Positions 15,686 to 24,417 of a stretch of 33,603 nucleotides of DNA are shown piece by piece. The position numbers and the translations under genes are program-made. The stretch's first letter is position 1. Every line of letters begins with the position of its first letter. A model generated the notes under the pieces. It ran no database searches, had not been told where the DNA came from, and saw nothing but the letters and a program-made list of their open reading frames with translations. The DNA comes from an uncultured Dialister sp. GTDB lineage: Bacteria; Bacillota; Negativicutes; Veillonellales; Dialisteraceae. The DNA lies in assembly GCA_900759415.1 (NCBI GenBank), contig CAAEVC010000023.1:1-33603 (forward strand). The letters run 5' to 3'.

Positions 15686-16516
15686 ATGGAAAATCTGATT
15701 AAAGGATTTAAGGAAAATCGTTCCTTCCGGATAAGTACTCTCCTGGTGGCCGGTCTGATTCTTCTGATTATTCTGGCGCCGCTGATTGCTCCTTATAATC
15801 CGCTGGAAGCGGTGATGAAAGATGCCAATCAGGCGCCGTCAGCAGCCCATCTCTTTGGTACTGACAAATTAGGCCGTGATGTGCTTTCCCGTATTCTTTA
15901 CGGCGGCATGTATTCTCTTTCCAGTGTACTCATACTGGTAACCATGATTTTTATTGTAGGGACTACCCTTGGTATTCTTTCCGGTTATTTCGGCGGTATT
16001 GTGGATATTGTCATCATGCGTATTGCAGATATGATGATTTCCTTCCCTGGCGTCATTCTGGCGATTGCTATCGCCGGCATCATGGGAGGCAGCCTGATTA
16101 ATGCCATGATCGCCCTGACGGTGGTGACCTGGACGAAATATGCCCGTCTCTCCCGTTCTTTGGTACTGAAAATCAAGGAGGCGGATTTTGTAAATGCAGC
16201 CGCTGTAAGTGGCGGCAGTAATATCCATATCCTCTGGTCTCATATTATGCCCAATATTGTTCCGCTTCTGGTCATCACAGCAGCTTCTGATATCGGAGCT
16301 ATGATGATGGAACTGGCAGGCCTTTCCTTCCTTGGATTCGGCAGCCAGCCGCCGGCGCCGGAATGGGGACTTATGCTGAACGAAGGACGGCAGCAGCTGC
16401 AGACTGCACCATGGCTCATGTTCTTCCCGGGGCTTGCGATTTTCCTTACGGTTGTTATCTTCAATCTCTGGGGCGATGCTCTCCGCGATGTGCTGGATCC
16501 AAGAGATGAGGATTAA
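15686..16516 (+). CDS. ABC importer permease, NikC/DppC type
   Basis: 276-residue second permease of the same importer. It shows the DppC/NikC hallmarks: LFGTDKLGRDVLSRILYGG after the first helix, IADMMISFPGVILAIAIAG, the EAA-like loop EADFVNAAAVSGGSNIHILW, and LSFLGFGSQPPAPEWGLML followed by a C-terminal FNLWGDALRDVLDPR. ATG 15686 is favoured because GGGGAGGA (15670-15677) is about 9 nt upstream; GTG 15680, which overlaps the previous stop, is too close to it. Forms the heteromeric channel with the upstream permease. Confidence 0.88.
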   Translation: MENLIKGFKENRSFRISTLLVAGLILLIILAPLIAPYNPLEAVMKDANQAPSAAHLFGTDKLGRDVLSRILYGGMYSLSSVLILVTMIFIVGTTLGILSGYFGGIVDIVIMRIADMMISFPGVILAIAIAGIMGGSLINAMIALTVVTWTKYARLSRSLVLKIKEADFVNAAAVSGGSNIHILWSHIMPNIVPLLVITAASDIGAMMMELAGLSFLGFGSQPPAPEWGLMLNEGRQQLQTAPWLMFFPGLAIFLTVVIFNLWGDALRDVLDPRDED

Positions 16517-16550
16517 TATATGATTATATTTAATTTTATAGGAGGATGAA

Positions 16551-18122
16551 ATGAAATCTTTGTATAAGAAGGGGGCTGCTCTGGCAGCTGCTGCATTATT
16601 GACTTTTGCACTGGCAGGCTGCGGCGGTTCTGATTCCAAGACCCCGAAGGACACCATGGTAGTAGGCGTCACCAACTTTGCAGACAGCCTGGAACCGACA
16701 GATAACTACTTCGGCTGGCAGGTTATGCGTTACGGCATCGGCGAATGTCTCGTTCATTTCGATGATAAAATGAATGCAGAACCATGGATTGCTGAAAGCT
16801 GGAAAGTATCGGACGACAAGATGTCCTGGACATTCAAGATCAGAGACATTAAATTCTCCAATGGCAAACCGGTCACCGGTGAAGCAGTCAAGAAATCCAT
16901 TGAACGTACCTTTGCAAGAGCACCTCGTGCAAAAGCTATGTTTGAACTGGATCACATCACTGCTGACGGGCAGAATGTGACCATTTACACAAAGAAACCG
17001 ATAGCAACTCTTCCAGGTATGCTGGGGGATCCGCTCTTCATCATCGTAGATACTGATTCTGACGGAAAGGTAGATTTCTCTAAACAGGGACCGATTTCCA
17101 CAGGCCCATACATGGTAAAATCTTTCTCCAAAGCAAAGACTGAACTGGACAAGAACCCGAACTACTATGACAAGGTTCCTTTTGCCCATGTAGTGGTCAA
17201 TACCATCGATGATCCTAATACCCGTGCTATGGCGCTCCAGAAGGGAGAAATCGATATGGCAGTGAACATCGCACCGGGAGATATGCAGCTGTTCCAGGAT
17301 AAGAAGAAATTCACCATCAGTTCTATTTCCTCCATCCGTGACGTTCTGACTCGTATGAATGTATCCAATGGCCATTATCTGGCAGATAAGAATGTAAGAA
17401 AGGCACTCCTCCAGTCTCTGGACAGAGAGACCTACAGCAAGGTACTTCTGAAAGATACCTTCATCCCAGGTGGCCCGCTTCTTCCGCCTTCCCTGGATTA
17501 TGGCTTTGATAAGCTGAAAGCGGAATATCCGGATAACTATAATGTAGAAAATGCGAAAAAACTGCTGGCTGATGCTGGCTGGAAAGATACAGACGGCGAT
17601 GGCTTCGTGGATAAAGACGGTAAGAATCTGGAACTGGATTTCATTTACTACAGCGGCCGTGCAGAACTTCCGCTCTTTGCTGAAGCTACCCAGTCTGATG
17701 CCAAGAAGATCGGTATCAAGATTAACCTGAAGAATGTAGACTACAACGTTCTTGACGGCATTGGTACCCGTGGTGAATACGACCTCCTCATTTCCAACAT
17801 CCTTACCGAACAGGCAGGGGATCCGGAAGTCTTCATCAACCAGTACTGGAAGACCAATGTAAATGGCAGCAACCCGCAGAATGGTTCCGGCTACAGCAAT
17901 CCTGCCTATGATGCGCTCTCTGATCAGCTGGCTTCTGAATTTGATCCGGCTAAGAGAAAGGAAATCATTTTCCAGATGGAAAAGATCCTTCAGGATGATA
18001 CAGCTATCCTCATCTTCGGTTATCCGCAGACCAATATGATTTCAAGCAAGAAGCTGAAGAATGCGGACATCAAACCTTGTGATTATTACTGGATCACCAA
18101 AGAAATCACTCCGGCTGAATAA
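16551..18122 (+). CDS. ABC importer substrate-binding lipoprotein (SBP family 5, NikA/DppA-like)
   Basis: 523-residue binding lipoprotein. The signal peptide ends in the lipobox LAGC with lipidated Cys24, so it is anchored to a membrane facing the periplasm. The body fits SBP family 5: AESWKVSDDKMSWTFKIR, the PVTGEAVKKSIERTF region, STGPYMVKSF, the NVRKALLQSLDRE helix and the LLADAGWKDTDGDGFVDKDG stretch, an acidic DxDxDG loop common in this family. Family members bind peptides, opines, or chelated nickel or other metals. The best overall impression is the nickel-type branch, but this rests on general similarity only. AGGAGG lies 7 nt before the ATG. The gene sits third, between permeases and ATPases, unlike the common SBP-first order. 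Confidence 0.85.
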   Translation: MKSLYKKGAALAAAALLTFALAGCGGSDSKTPKDTMVVGVTNFADSLEPTDNYFGWQVMRYGIGECLVHFDDKMNAEPWIAESWKVSDDKMSWTFKIRDIKFSNGKPVTGEAVKKSIERTFARAPRAKAMFELDHITADGQNVTIYTKKPIATLPGMLGDPLFIIVDTDSDGKVDFSKQGPISTGPYMVKSFSKAKTELDKNPNYYDKVPFAHVVVNTIDDPNTRAMALQKGEIDMAVNIAPGDMQLFQDKKKFTISSISSIRDVLTRMNVSNGHYLADKNVRKALLQSLDRETYSKVLLKDTFIPGGPLLPPSLDYGFDKLKAEYPDNYNVENAKKLLADAGWKDTDGDGFVDKDGKNLELDFIYYSGRAELPLFAEATQSDAKKIGIKINLKNVDYNVLDGIGTRGEYDLLISNILTEQAGDPEVFINQYWKTNVNGSNPQNGSGYSNPAYDALSDQLASEFDPAKRKEIIFQMEKILQDDTAILIFGYPQTNMISSKKLKNADIKPCDYYWITKEITPAE

Positions 18123-18151
18123 GGAGTAAGGTAGATCCTCTTTAAATGATA

Positions 18152-18175
18152 GGGGATACCGGTATCGGTATCCCC
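18152..18175 (+). promoter_or_regulatory. Intercistronic stem-loop after the binding protein gene
   Basis: GGGGATACC (18152-18160), loop ggtatc, GGTATCCCC (18167-18175): perfect 9-bp stem without a T run. Such hairpins after binding-protein genes commonly protect the upstream mRNA and raise SBP yield; that role is inferred here. Confidence 0.6.
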
Positions 18176-18197
18176 TTATGTATCTGAGGAGTCATAC

Positions 18198-18983
18198 ATG
18201 TTATTAGATGTAAAGAATCTGGAAATTTCCTATGGGGACAATGAACCGGTGGTCAGAGGAGTCACATTCCAGCTGGAGGAAGGAGAAATCCTGGCTATCG
18301 TAGGCGAATCGGGAAGCGGTAAGACCACAATCATCCGTTCCATCCAGCATGTTCTTCCCGGCGGCGGTCATATTTCCGGCGGGCAGGTCATCTTCGATGG
18401 CGAAGATACCCAGAAACAGACACCAGAAAGGCACCGTCAGCTGGACGGCGAAGTGGTTTCCATGATATTCCAGGACAGCGGCGCCATGATGAATCCTATC
18501 CGCACCATAGGGAAGCAGTTCCGGGAATATCTGGCTCTTCACGGTATCACTGATGAAAAAGAAGCTCATGACCGAATGATTGAGATGCTCACTCAGGTCC
18601 GCCTTCCTGACCCGGAACAGATCTTAAAGAGCTATAGCTCCGAACTTTCCGGCGGCATGCGTCAGCGTGTAGGCATTGCCATGGCCATGGCCTTCCATCC
18701 AAAACTCCTTCTGGCCGATGAACCGACCAGCGCACTGGACGTGACCACTCAGGCGGCCATCGTAAAGGAAATGATGGAAGTCAGAAATAAAATGAATACC
18801 GCCATCATCATCGTTACCCACAATATGGGGGTCGCCTCCTACATGGCAGACCGCATCATGGTCATGAGAAAAGGCGAAGTGGTGGAATACGGAAAGACGG
18901 AAGACGTCATTTACCATCCAAAAGAAGAATACACAAAGATGCTTCTGGCGGCTGTACCGACTATGGGAGGGAAGATCGAATGA
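18198..18983 (+). CDS. ABC importer ATPase, NikD/DppD type
   Basis: 261-residue cytoplasmic ATPase. Walker A GESGSGKT is at residues 36-43, a Q-loop in MIFQDSGAMMNPI, signature LSGGMRQR, Walker B LLLADEPTSALD and an H-loop in IIVTHNMG. Length is shorter than many DppD proteins (about 320), but all catalytic motifs are intact. GAGGAG precedes ATG 18198. The TGA overlaps the ATG of the next ATPase (ATGA), indicating translational coupling of the two subunits. Confidence 0.9.
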   Translation: MLLDVKNLEISYGDNEPVVRGVTFQLEEGEILAIVGESGSGKTTIIRSIQHVLPGGGHISGGQVIFDGEDTQKQTPERHRQLDGEVVSMIFQDSGAMMNPIRTIGKQFREYLALHGITDEKEAHDRMIEMLTQVRLPDPEQILKSYSSELSGGMRQRVGIAMAMAFHPKLLLADEPTSALDVTTQAAIVKEMMEVRNKMNTAIIIVTHNMGVASYMADRIMVMRKGEVVEYGKTEDVIYHPKEEYTKMLLAAVPTMGGKIE

Positions 18984-19792
18984 AAGAATATGGAGAAGAA
19001 ATCCTTTCTGTAGAAGATGTATGCAAAGTCTTTGACCTGGATGGCGGAAAGAAACTTTCTGCCTGCGACCACGTGAATATCAACCTTCATAAAGGGGAAA
19101 CCCTGGGTATCGTAGGAGAATCGGGAAGCGGGAAATCTACCCTTGCCAAAGTCATTACCCGTCTCTATACGGCTACGGAAGGAAAAGTCCTTTTCCAGGG
19201 GAAAAACATCCTCGCGCTCAAGGGCGAAGAACTCCGGGAAGGACGCAAGAAAATCCAGATGGTTTTTCAGGATCCTTCCACCGCCTTTGATCCCAAGCAG
19301 CGGGTGAAAGAAATCATCTGTGAACCACTTCTGAACTATGGACTGATCAAGAAGAGTGAGATGGAAGAAAGAGCAAGAGAAATGCTCCGGCTTGTGGACC
19401 TTCCGGAAGATTTTGCAGACCGCTATCCGAACCACATGTCCGGCGGCCAGCGGCAGCGTATCGCTATCGCCAGAGCCCTCGTACTAAAACCGGACATCAT
19501 CATCTGCGATGAAGCTACCAGCGCCCTTGACATGTCTGTTCAGAAAGTCATCATCGAACTTCTTAACCGGCTGCAGAAAGAAAATCACGTATCCTACATT
19601 TTCATCTGCCATGACCTGGCACTGGCCAACATGTTCTGTGACAATATCGTCATCATGCACCAGGGAAAAATAGTAGAAAAAATCAGGGACCTGAAAGAAG
19701 CGAAGGACCCTTACTCCAGAAAACTTCTGGCTTCCGTATTTACTATTGAAGAAGGGAAAAATAAAGAACTTCCGGACGAACTGTTCGGCTAA
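18980..19792 (+). CDS. ABC importer ATPase, NikE/DppF type
   Basis: 270-residue second ATPase. Walker A GESGSGKS (residues 46-53), Q-loop MVFQDPSTAFDPKQ, signature MSGGQRQR, Walker B IIICDEATSALD and H-loop FICHDLALA are present. It overlaps the previous gene by 4 nt. Together the two ATPases would power import through the paired permeases. It is the last gene of the operon; no clear T-run terminator follows, only a composite repeat. Confidence 0.9.
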   Translation: MKEYGEEILSVEDVCKVFDLDGGKKLSACDHVNINLHKGETLGIVGESGSGKSTLAKVITRLYTATEGKVLFQGKNILALKGEELREGRKKIQMVFQDPSTAFDPKQRVKEIICEPLLNYGLIKKSEMEERAREMLRLVDLPEDFADRYPNHMSGGQRQRIAIARALVLKPDIIICDEATSALDMSVQKVIIELLNRLQKENHVSYIFICHDLALANMFCDNIVIMHQGKIVEKIRDLKEAKDPYSRKLLASVFTIEEGKNKELPDELFG

Positions 19793-19807
19793 TCAGATGC
19801 TGGCGGC

Positions 19808-20060
19808 ACTTGAAGAGCCCCGATTTGAGTGCAGAGAGCCCCGAGGTGGTTGTAAAGACTTTATGGTTTGTAATATATAAAGCCAATACGGTCAACGGCG
19901 CGATAACTTCAATCTAACATCCTGCGGATTTTCCCCCTTTGCTTTTGCTTTAAAGGCAAAAGACTTCCCCCGGTTGTAGCACTTCGTGCTCTTAATGGGA
20001 CAGCCCCAATAAGGTGATGGCTTCGCCACAATATGTAGTGCAGTTTCCAGGACTCCCTAG
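19808..20060 (-). repeat. Composite intergenic repeat, copy C (partly reversed)
   Basis: It contains GAGAGCCCCGAG, TTGTAAAGACTTTATG, and CAACGGCGCGATAAC followed by CATCCTGCGGATTTTCCCC, the last being the reverse complement of the equivalent part of copy B. It also holds hairpins CTTTTGC/GCAAAAG (19942-19962), AGCAC-TTC-GTGCT (19978-19990) and GGC-TTC-GCC near 20024. Modules are shuffled relative to other copies. Non-coding. Confidence 0.65.
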
Positions 20061-20158
20061 GGAGACGATGGAATGATTATTCAGAGATAGTTTAAAAAGT
20101 TAGTAATGCGATGGGGTTACCCACCACTTTTATATACATTTATTTAGAGGAGAATATA

Positions 20159-21385
20159 ATGAAGAAAATTTTAGCACTGGCTGCAGCAGCAGCTCTGGCT
20201 GGCGGGCTTTCCGCAATGGCAGCCAATCCATTTACCGATGTCACCACTGATGACTGGGCTTATCAGGCGGTAGCTGAACTTTCTGACCAGGGGGTTGTGG
20301 AAGGATATCCGGACGGCACTTTCCGGGGCGAAAGAAATATGACCCGTTTCGAACTGGCTCAGATTATAGCCCGTCTCATGGCAAGAGAAGATCAGCTGAA
20401 TGCTGAACAGAGAGCAACTCTGGACAAACTCGCCGGCGAATATGCAGACGAACTGGCAAACCTCGGTGTTCGCGTTTCCAACCTGGAAAAGAGAGTAGGA
20501 AATATTTCCTGGAACGGCGATGCTAAGATGTGGTATGTAAACAATGCCAACAAATCAAAATCTGACACATGGAAAGGCCGTATGCGTATCAAGGTAAAGG
20601 GACAGGTCAATGATTCCACCTACGTACAGGGCCGTCTCAATACCACCATGTTCTTCAAGGATCCAAAAGCATCTGACGGACAGACCATCATGGACTGGCT
20701 CTATGTGAACCATTCCTTCGGCGATGCCAATGTCACAGTTGGCCGCATCCCGGTCACCATTTATGACGGATTCATGTATGATTACCAGCTGAAAGGCGCT
20801 ATTCTTTCCTACAATAAGGATGCATTCCATGCATCTGCTTCCTATGGCCGTTTCCTCAGCAATGAAAACATCATGGACACTTCCAAATATGATGCATTCC
20901 TTGGACAGGCAGGAGTCAACATGGGCTTTGCATCCGTTGACGCTGCATACCTCAAATTCACCGGCGACCAGGCAAAGAAAGACCTTTCCTTCGATAACAT
21001 GTGGAGCGCTCATGTAGCCATCCCGATGAATGATTTCAAAGTATTCGGTGAATACTGGAAATCCAATGCAGATAAAGCAGACCAGTCCTGGCAGGCAGGC
21101 CTTGGCTACACCGGCTTCAACGGCAAGAAACCAGGCACATTCTCTCTGGCAGCAGCATATAACGAAGTAGGCAGAAATGCTAATATCGACGGCACCACCT
21201 ACGACGTACAGGACTTCTGGGGCGCTATCCAGAAAAACAAGACCATCAAATACTGGAGCGTATTCGGTGATGTAGCTCTTCAGAAAAACGTTTCCCTCCA
21301 TGGCGAATACGTATTTGATCTGAAAGATCAGAAAGAAGGCTATGACAATCACGCATGGTCCCTCGCTCTGAACTATAAATATTAA
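20159..21385 (+). CDS. SLH-domain outer-membrane porin (OmpM/Mep45 type)
   Basis: 408-residue outer-membrane protein typical of Negativicutes. A signal peptide (about 1-22, cut near AMA) is followed by one SLH domain (about 24-66: PFTDVTTDDWAYQAVAEL, GVVEGYPDGTFRG, MTRFELAQIIARL), a short coiled coil (about 75-112) and a C-terminal beta-barrel with alternating aromatic strands ending in SLALNYKY. In relatives the SLH domain binds peptidoglycan, notably polyamine-modified peptidoglycan, so the porin tethers the outer membrane to the wall. ATG 20159 is chosen because AGAGGAG lies directly upstream and a clean signal peptide follows; an upstream ATG at 20111 would add 16 residues before it. C-rich codons suggest high expression. 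A perfect terminator follows. Confidence 0.92.
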   Translation: MKKILALAAAAALAGGLSAMAANPFTDVTTDDWAYQAVAELSDQGVVEGYPDGTFRGERNMTRFELAQIIARLMAREDQLNAEQRATLDKLAGEYADELANLGVRVSNLEKRVGNISWNGDAKMWYVNNANKSKSDTWKGRMRIKVKGQVNDSTYVQGRLNTTMFFKDPKASDGQTIMDWLYVNHSFGDANVTVGRIPVTIYDGFMYDYQLKGAILSYNKDAFHASASYGRFLSNENIMDTSKYDAFLGQAGVNMGFASVDAAYLKFTGDQAKKDLSFDNMWSAHVAIPMNDFKVFGEYWKSNADKADQSWQAGLGYTGFNGKKPGTFSLAAAYNEVGRNANIDGTTYDVQDFWGAIQKNKTIKYWSVFGDVALQKNVSLHGEYVFDLKDQKEGYDNHAWSLALNYKY

Positions 21386-21394
21386 TAAGAAATG

Positions 21395-21429
21395 AAAAAG
21401 AAGCTCTCAAAAGAGAGCTTCTTTTTTTT
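21395..21429 (+). terminator. Intrinsic terminator of the SLH porin
   Basis: Perfect 14-bp stem AAAAAGAAGCTCTC / GAGAGCTTCTTTTT with AAAA loop, then T to 21429. Confidence 0.95.
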
Positions 21430-21432
21430 ATT

Positions 21433-21630
21433 AGAACAGAGTTGAGATTTAAGTTTAGAGAGTTGAGCGAAGGATATCGGCTGTGCCGAAATCTTTATAT
21501 ATTCGTCGGCGGAGCCGACGTCCTTCTCTCTTCGCTCATGGCTCATCGCTCATAGCTGCTTTTTCGTTATCGCGGGATGACCGCAATAGGTTTTATGAGA
21601 AAATCGTAAAGTCCTTACAACCTTCGCCCA
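21433..21630 (+). repeat. Composite intergenic repeat, copy D (forward)
   Basis: It contains AGAGTTGAG words, twin hairpins CGGC-TGT-GCCG (21478-21488) and CGGC-GGA-GCCG (21507-21517) separated by 18 nt, CGCGGGATGACCG (21571-21583) and a terminal CCTTACAACC. The TGT loop differs from other copies while the stem is unchanged. Lies between convergent genes. Confidence 0.75.
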
Positions 21631-22290
21631 TCAATCTTTCAGCATTTCCTTCCATTCGTCCGGATAATCACCACGGTAGGCGATGACTTCTTCTTTCGGT
21701 CTTCTGGGGAGAGGACGGACTTCTTTATCGGTGTAGCCGAAAGCGATGGCAGCTACCATTTCACCATCTTCATGGAGCCATTCCTTCAGTTCGTCATAAG
21801 CAAAGAATACGTTGCAGGTCCAAAGGCTTCCGATACCTCTGGCAGTCGCTTCCAGGCACATATTCTGGATGGCAGCGCTGATGGACTGGATATCCGTGAT
21901 TTCCATGAGAGCCAGATCCTTCGGATGATCTTCCCTTAAGGAAAGGCCTTTTGTATTCAGAACGAAAACGATAACTGGCGCCTGTTCCAGGATACGGGCG
22001 GTGTAAATGGCAGAGGGAATGAATTTTTCGTATTTCTTGCCAAAAAGAGCACCTTCTTCGCCCTTTCTGTTCTTCATGATACCTTCTTTCAGTGCCTTTA
22101 CCATAGATTTTCTTTCTGCGCCCCGAATCACCAGGAATTTCCATGGCTGAGCATTCTTTTCAGAGGGTGCCCACATGCCGGATTCCAGGATCTGGTCCAG
22201 ATCTTTCTCTGGAATAGGTTTTTGAAGGAAGTGGCGTACACTTCTTCTTTTGTAAATCGCTTCGATCATTTGATTATCCTTCCGTTTCAT
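21631..22290 (-). CDS. Nitroreductase-family FMN oxidoreductase
   Basis: 219-residue cytoplasmic flavoenzyme of the nitroreductase superfamily, expected to use FMN and NAD(P)H to reduce nitro compounds, quinones or flavins. Visible features are AIYKRRSVRHF (FMN phosphate contact) at the N-terminus, APSEKNAQPWKFLV near residue 42, the helix SISAAIQNMCLEATARGIGSLW, and a C-terminal FGYTDKEVRP. Two starts are possible: ATG 22290 has GGAGG 11 nt upstream, and ATG 22269 (MIEAIYKRRS) has AAGGA 7 nt upstream; the latter fits usual family N-termini. Transcribed alone on the minus strand. The physiological substrate is unknown. Confidence 0.88.
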   Translation of the reverse strand: MKRKDNQMIEAIYKRRSVRHFLQKPIPEKDLDQILESGMWAPSEKNAQPWKFLVIRGAERKSMVKALKEGIMKNRKGEEGALFGKKYEKFIPSAIYTARILEQAPVIVFVLNTKGLSLREDHPKDLALMEITDIQSISAAIQNMCLEATARGIGSLWTCNVFFAYDELKEWLHEDGEMVAAIAFGYTDKEVRPLPRRPKEEVIAYRGDYPDEWKEMLKD

Positions 22291-22439
22291 AAATTATAGA
22301 AACCTCCCGGCGCTCTATGCAGAGGGGTTTCAGGAAGGTTCCAGCGAAAAAAACACATGAGATAAGTATATGAGATTTCCTCCCCGATTGCAATGATTTA
22401 CTATATATGTATATATATATTATATAAAGGACAGGCTGG

Positions 22440-22600
22440 AAGGAGCTGGCAATGACAAGAGGCTATTGACTGAAAGGGAAAACCGCACTATGAGACGCTA
22501 ATGGTATCGCGGGATAACCGTCAGGCTTCATAATGAAAACATAATATTTTTACATTCTCGGGGCTCTCTCGGCTCAACTCTTCAGATGCTGCTGGCCTCT
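22440..22600 (+). repeat. Composite intergenic repeat, copy E (partial)
   Basis: It carries GGCTATTGACTGAAAGGG, AACCGCACTATGAGACGCTA, TGGTATCGCGGGATAACCG (22503-22520), TTCATAATGAAAACATAAT, and CTCGGGGCTCTCTCGGCTC followed by AACTCTT. The twin hairpin core is missing. Upstream, 22300-22430 holds a TA-rich run (22391-22425) and nothing else recognised. Confidence 0.65.
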
Positions 22601-22646
22601 GATATTACTGCCAGTGATATCTCTATCTCATCGCTCCCAGAGAGTA

Positions 22647-22655
22647 TGTTATAAT
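22647..22655 (+). promoter_or_regulatory. Extended -10 promoter element of ispE
   Basis: TGTTATAAT is an extended -10 (TGnTATAAT). No good -35 box. Transcription would begin near 22662, which supports ATG 22682 rather than ATG 22664 as the ispE start. Confidence 0.5.
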
Positions 22656-22681
22656 TTAGAAAAATGGACGAGGAGACCGGT

Positions 22682-23530
22682 ATGATCAAAGAAAAAGCAT
22701 GGGCGAAAATCAATTTTACCCTTTCTGTAGGAGAAAAACGGGAAGACGGGTATCACAATATAGATTCAGTGATGCATTCTATTTCACTTCATGACGAAAT
22801 CACTATGGAAAAGGGGAATCATCTTTCTCTGGAAATACTGGAAGGGACTGCACCTTCGGGCATGGATAATCTGATGATGAAAGCGGCAGCCCTCTTTCTG
22901 AAGGAGAAGGGCATCAAAGGCGGGGTGCGTATGACCCTCAGGAAATCTATTCCTTCAGAAGCAGGGATGGGCGGCGGTTCAACGGATGCGGCCGCTGTAC
23001 TGCGAGGACTTTCCAGACTCTATGAAACTGGAGATACATCGAAAGATTTGGAAGAATTGGGGGTAAGACTGGGGGCGGATATCCCATTCTGCGTGGAGGG
23101 TGGAGCCTTCCGCTGCGAAGGAATCGGAGAAAAACTGACAAGGATTTCTGGATGGGACGGGCTTCCTCTTCTCATCATCCGCCCCGATACATCAGTCTCT
23201 ACCGCTTATGCTTATCACAGGTTGGATGAGAGGAAAAGGAGGGAAGATAATCGGACGGAAGACTGTATCCGTGCTTTGCAATCAAGAGACCGTACCCTTC
23301 TTGCTGCCTCTCTTGTTAATGATTTTGAGGCAGTTCTTATTCCTTCTGAAAAGAAACTGAAAGAAACAGTATTCCTTCTTTCCCGCTATGCCCGTCCTTT
23401 CCGTATGACCGGATCGGGATCGGCCTTCTTTATGATTCTGGATAATGAAGAAGAAGGAGAGACAATAAGAAAAGAAATCCTTTCCCGTCATCCGCACTGG
23501 TTTGCAGAGATCACATTTACCAGAGAATAG
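22682..23530 (+). CDS. ispE: 4-diphosphocytidyl-2-C-methyl-D-erythritol kinase
   Basis: 282-residue GHMP kinase of the non-mevalonate (MEP) isoprenoid pathway; it phosphorylates CDP-methylerythritol with ATP in the cytoplasm. Diagnostic features are AWAKINFTLSVGEKREDGYH at the N-terminus, the ATP-binding PSEAGMGGGSTDAAAVLRGL (about 91-110), GADIPFCVEGG, and the C-terminal MTGSGSAFF motif. Length is typical. ATG 22682 is preserved by AGGAG 7-8 nt upstream and agrees with the promoter position. It stands alone here, outside its frequent association with purR or ksgA-type neighbours. A strong terminator follows. Confidence 0.95.
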   Translation: MIKEKAWAKINFTLSVGEKREDGYHNIDSVMHSISLHDEITMEKGNHLSLEILEGTAPSGMDNLMMKAAALFLKEKGIKGGVRMTLRKSIPSEAGMGGGSTDAAAVLRGLSRLYETGDTSKDLEELGVRLGADIPFCVEGGAFRCEGIGEKLTRISGWDGLPLLIIRPDTSVSTAYAYHRLDERKRREDNRTEDCIRALQSRDRTLLAASLVNDFEAVLIPSEKKLKETVFLLSRYARPFRMTGSGSAFFMILDNEEEGETIRKEILSRHPHWFAEITFTRE

Positions 23531-23568
23531 AGGAAAATACAGTGAGGGTGCAGACCTTTTACTACAGA

Positions 23569-23607
23569 AAAAAACTGTTGATACACTGGTGATATCAACA
23601 GTTTTTT
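23569..23607. terminator. Bidirectional terminator between ispE and the reductase
   Basis: AAAAAACTGTTGATA pairs perfectly with TATCAACAGTTTTTT around a 9-nt loop; A and T runs on both sides allow use on both strands. Confidence 0.9.
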
Positions 23608-23671
23608 ATTTATTGTCGAAGGTTCTGCCTTTATTTATAGTTTTCAGCCAGACTTCCGTGCTTTATGTGGA

Positions 23672-24313
23672 TCAACGCTCTGGCAGGACATCCTGTCCAT
23701 TGTAAATTTCTTCACCTTGGAAGGTACGGGCGCCAATGGCCGCCATCTTTTCAGCGACCAAAGATACATGAACCGGTGCCATGGAACGGAGAAATCCAAA
23801 AGTATTTATAAACTGAATGATTTTTACGGAAATAGTTTCCATGGGCCTTTTCGCATGGGGACGGATGAGAGACGGAGGACGGAGAATGGAAAGCCCAGGG
23901 AAACGAAGAGCCCGCACATCCCGTTCGATGAGCCCCTTCAATTTCATATAGAAGAGAGAAGAGGAAGGATCCGCACCGGCCGAAGATACCAGAACGAGAT
24001 GAGGAACACCGTTTTCTCTGGCTGTCCTTGCAAAAGCCAGCTGGAGATCATGATCTATTTTATATTGTGCTTCCTTAGAACCGGCCTGTTTCAGAGAAGT
24101 ACCGAGGGCAGAGAAGAGGATGTCTCCTTTGACCAGATCTTTCCAACTGCTCGGATCATCAAAATTCACTACATGAGAGATGAGCTTTTTATTTTCCATC
24201 TGCAGAGGCCGGCGGGTAAAGGTGACCACCTCTGTATATTCATTCCGGGCAAGAAGTTTCTTTACCAGTTCCTTCCCTACCGCACCAGTGGCACCGATAA
24301 CAATTGCCTTCAT
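23672..24313 (-). CDS. NAD(P)-binding atypical short-chain reductase (HTATIP2/NmrA-like)
   Basis: 213-residue Rossmann-fold protein. The nucleotide-binding motif GATGAVGKEL is at residues 7-16; SSAGAD (about 109-114) and YMKLK (YxxxK) match the atypical-SDR active region seen in HTATIP2-like proteins; SILRPPSLI follows. Such proteins act as NAD(P)H-dependent oxidoreductases or redox sensors, and the substrate is usually unknown. AAAGGAG lies 6 nt before the ATG. Convergent with ispE and divergent from the autotransporter. Function is assigned only at fold level. Confidence 0.8.
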   Translation of the reverse strand: MKAIVIGATGAVGKELVKKLLARNEYTEVVTFTRRPLQMENKKLISHVVNFDDPSSWKDLVKGDILFSALGTSLKQAGSKEAQYKIDHDLQLAFARTARENGVPHLVLVSSAGADPSSSLFYMKLKGLIERDVRALRFPGLSILRPPSLIRPHAKRPMETISVKIIQFINTFGFLRSMAPVHVSLVAEKMAAIGARTFQGEEIYNGQDVLPER

Positions 24314-24389
24314 AAAGGCTCCTTTCTTTGTTTAACAATTTTTTATAAATTATATAGAAAAATGTAAAAATAGTAAATAAAAACAGGTC

Positions 24390-24417
24390 TTGTAATTGTT
24401 CTAAAAAGTACTATAAT
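24390..24417 (+). promoter_or_regulatory. Predicted promoter of the classical autotransporter
   Basis: TTGTAA (24390-24395), 16-bp spacer, TATAAT (24412-24417). It gives a leader of about 165 nt, AT-rich, without other clear signals. The gap 24314-24589 has no other gene. Confidence 0.5.

Noticed and set aside
16551..18122. Naming the importer nikABCDE
   Set aside because: Similarity to the nickel branch is only an impression; peptide and metallophore importers share all visible motifs, so symbols were withheld.
22391..22425. TA-rich run as a minus-strand promoter for the nitroreductase
   Set aside because: Contains TATAAT on the minus strand, but no -35 at suitable distance; low-complexity TA gives many false -10 boxes.
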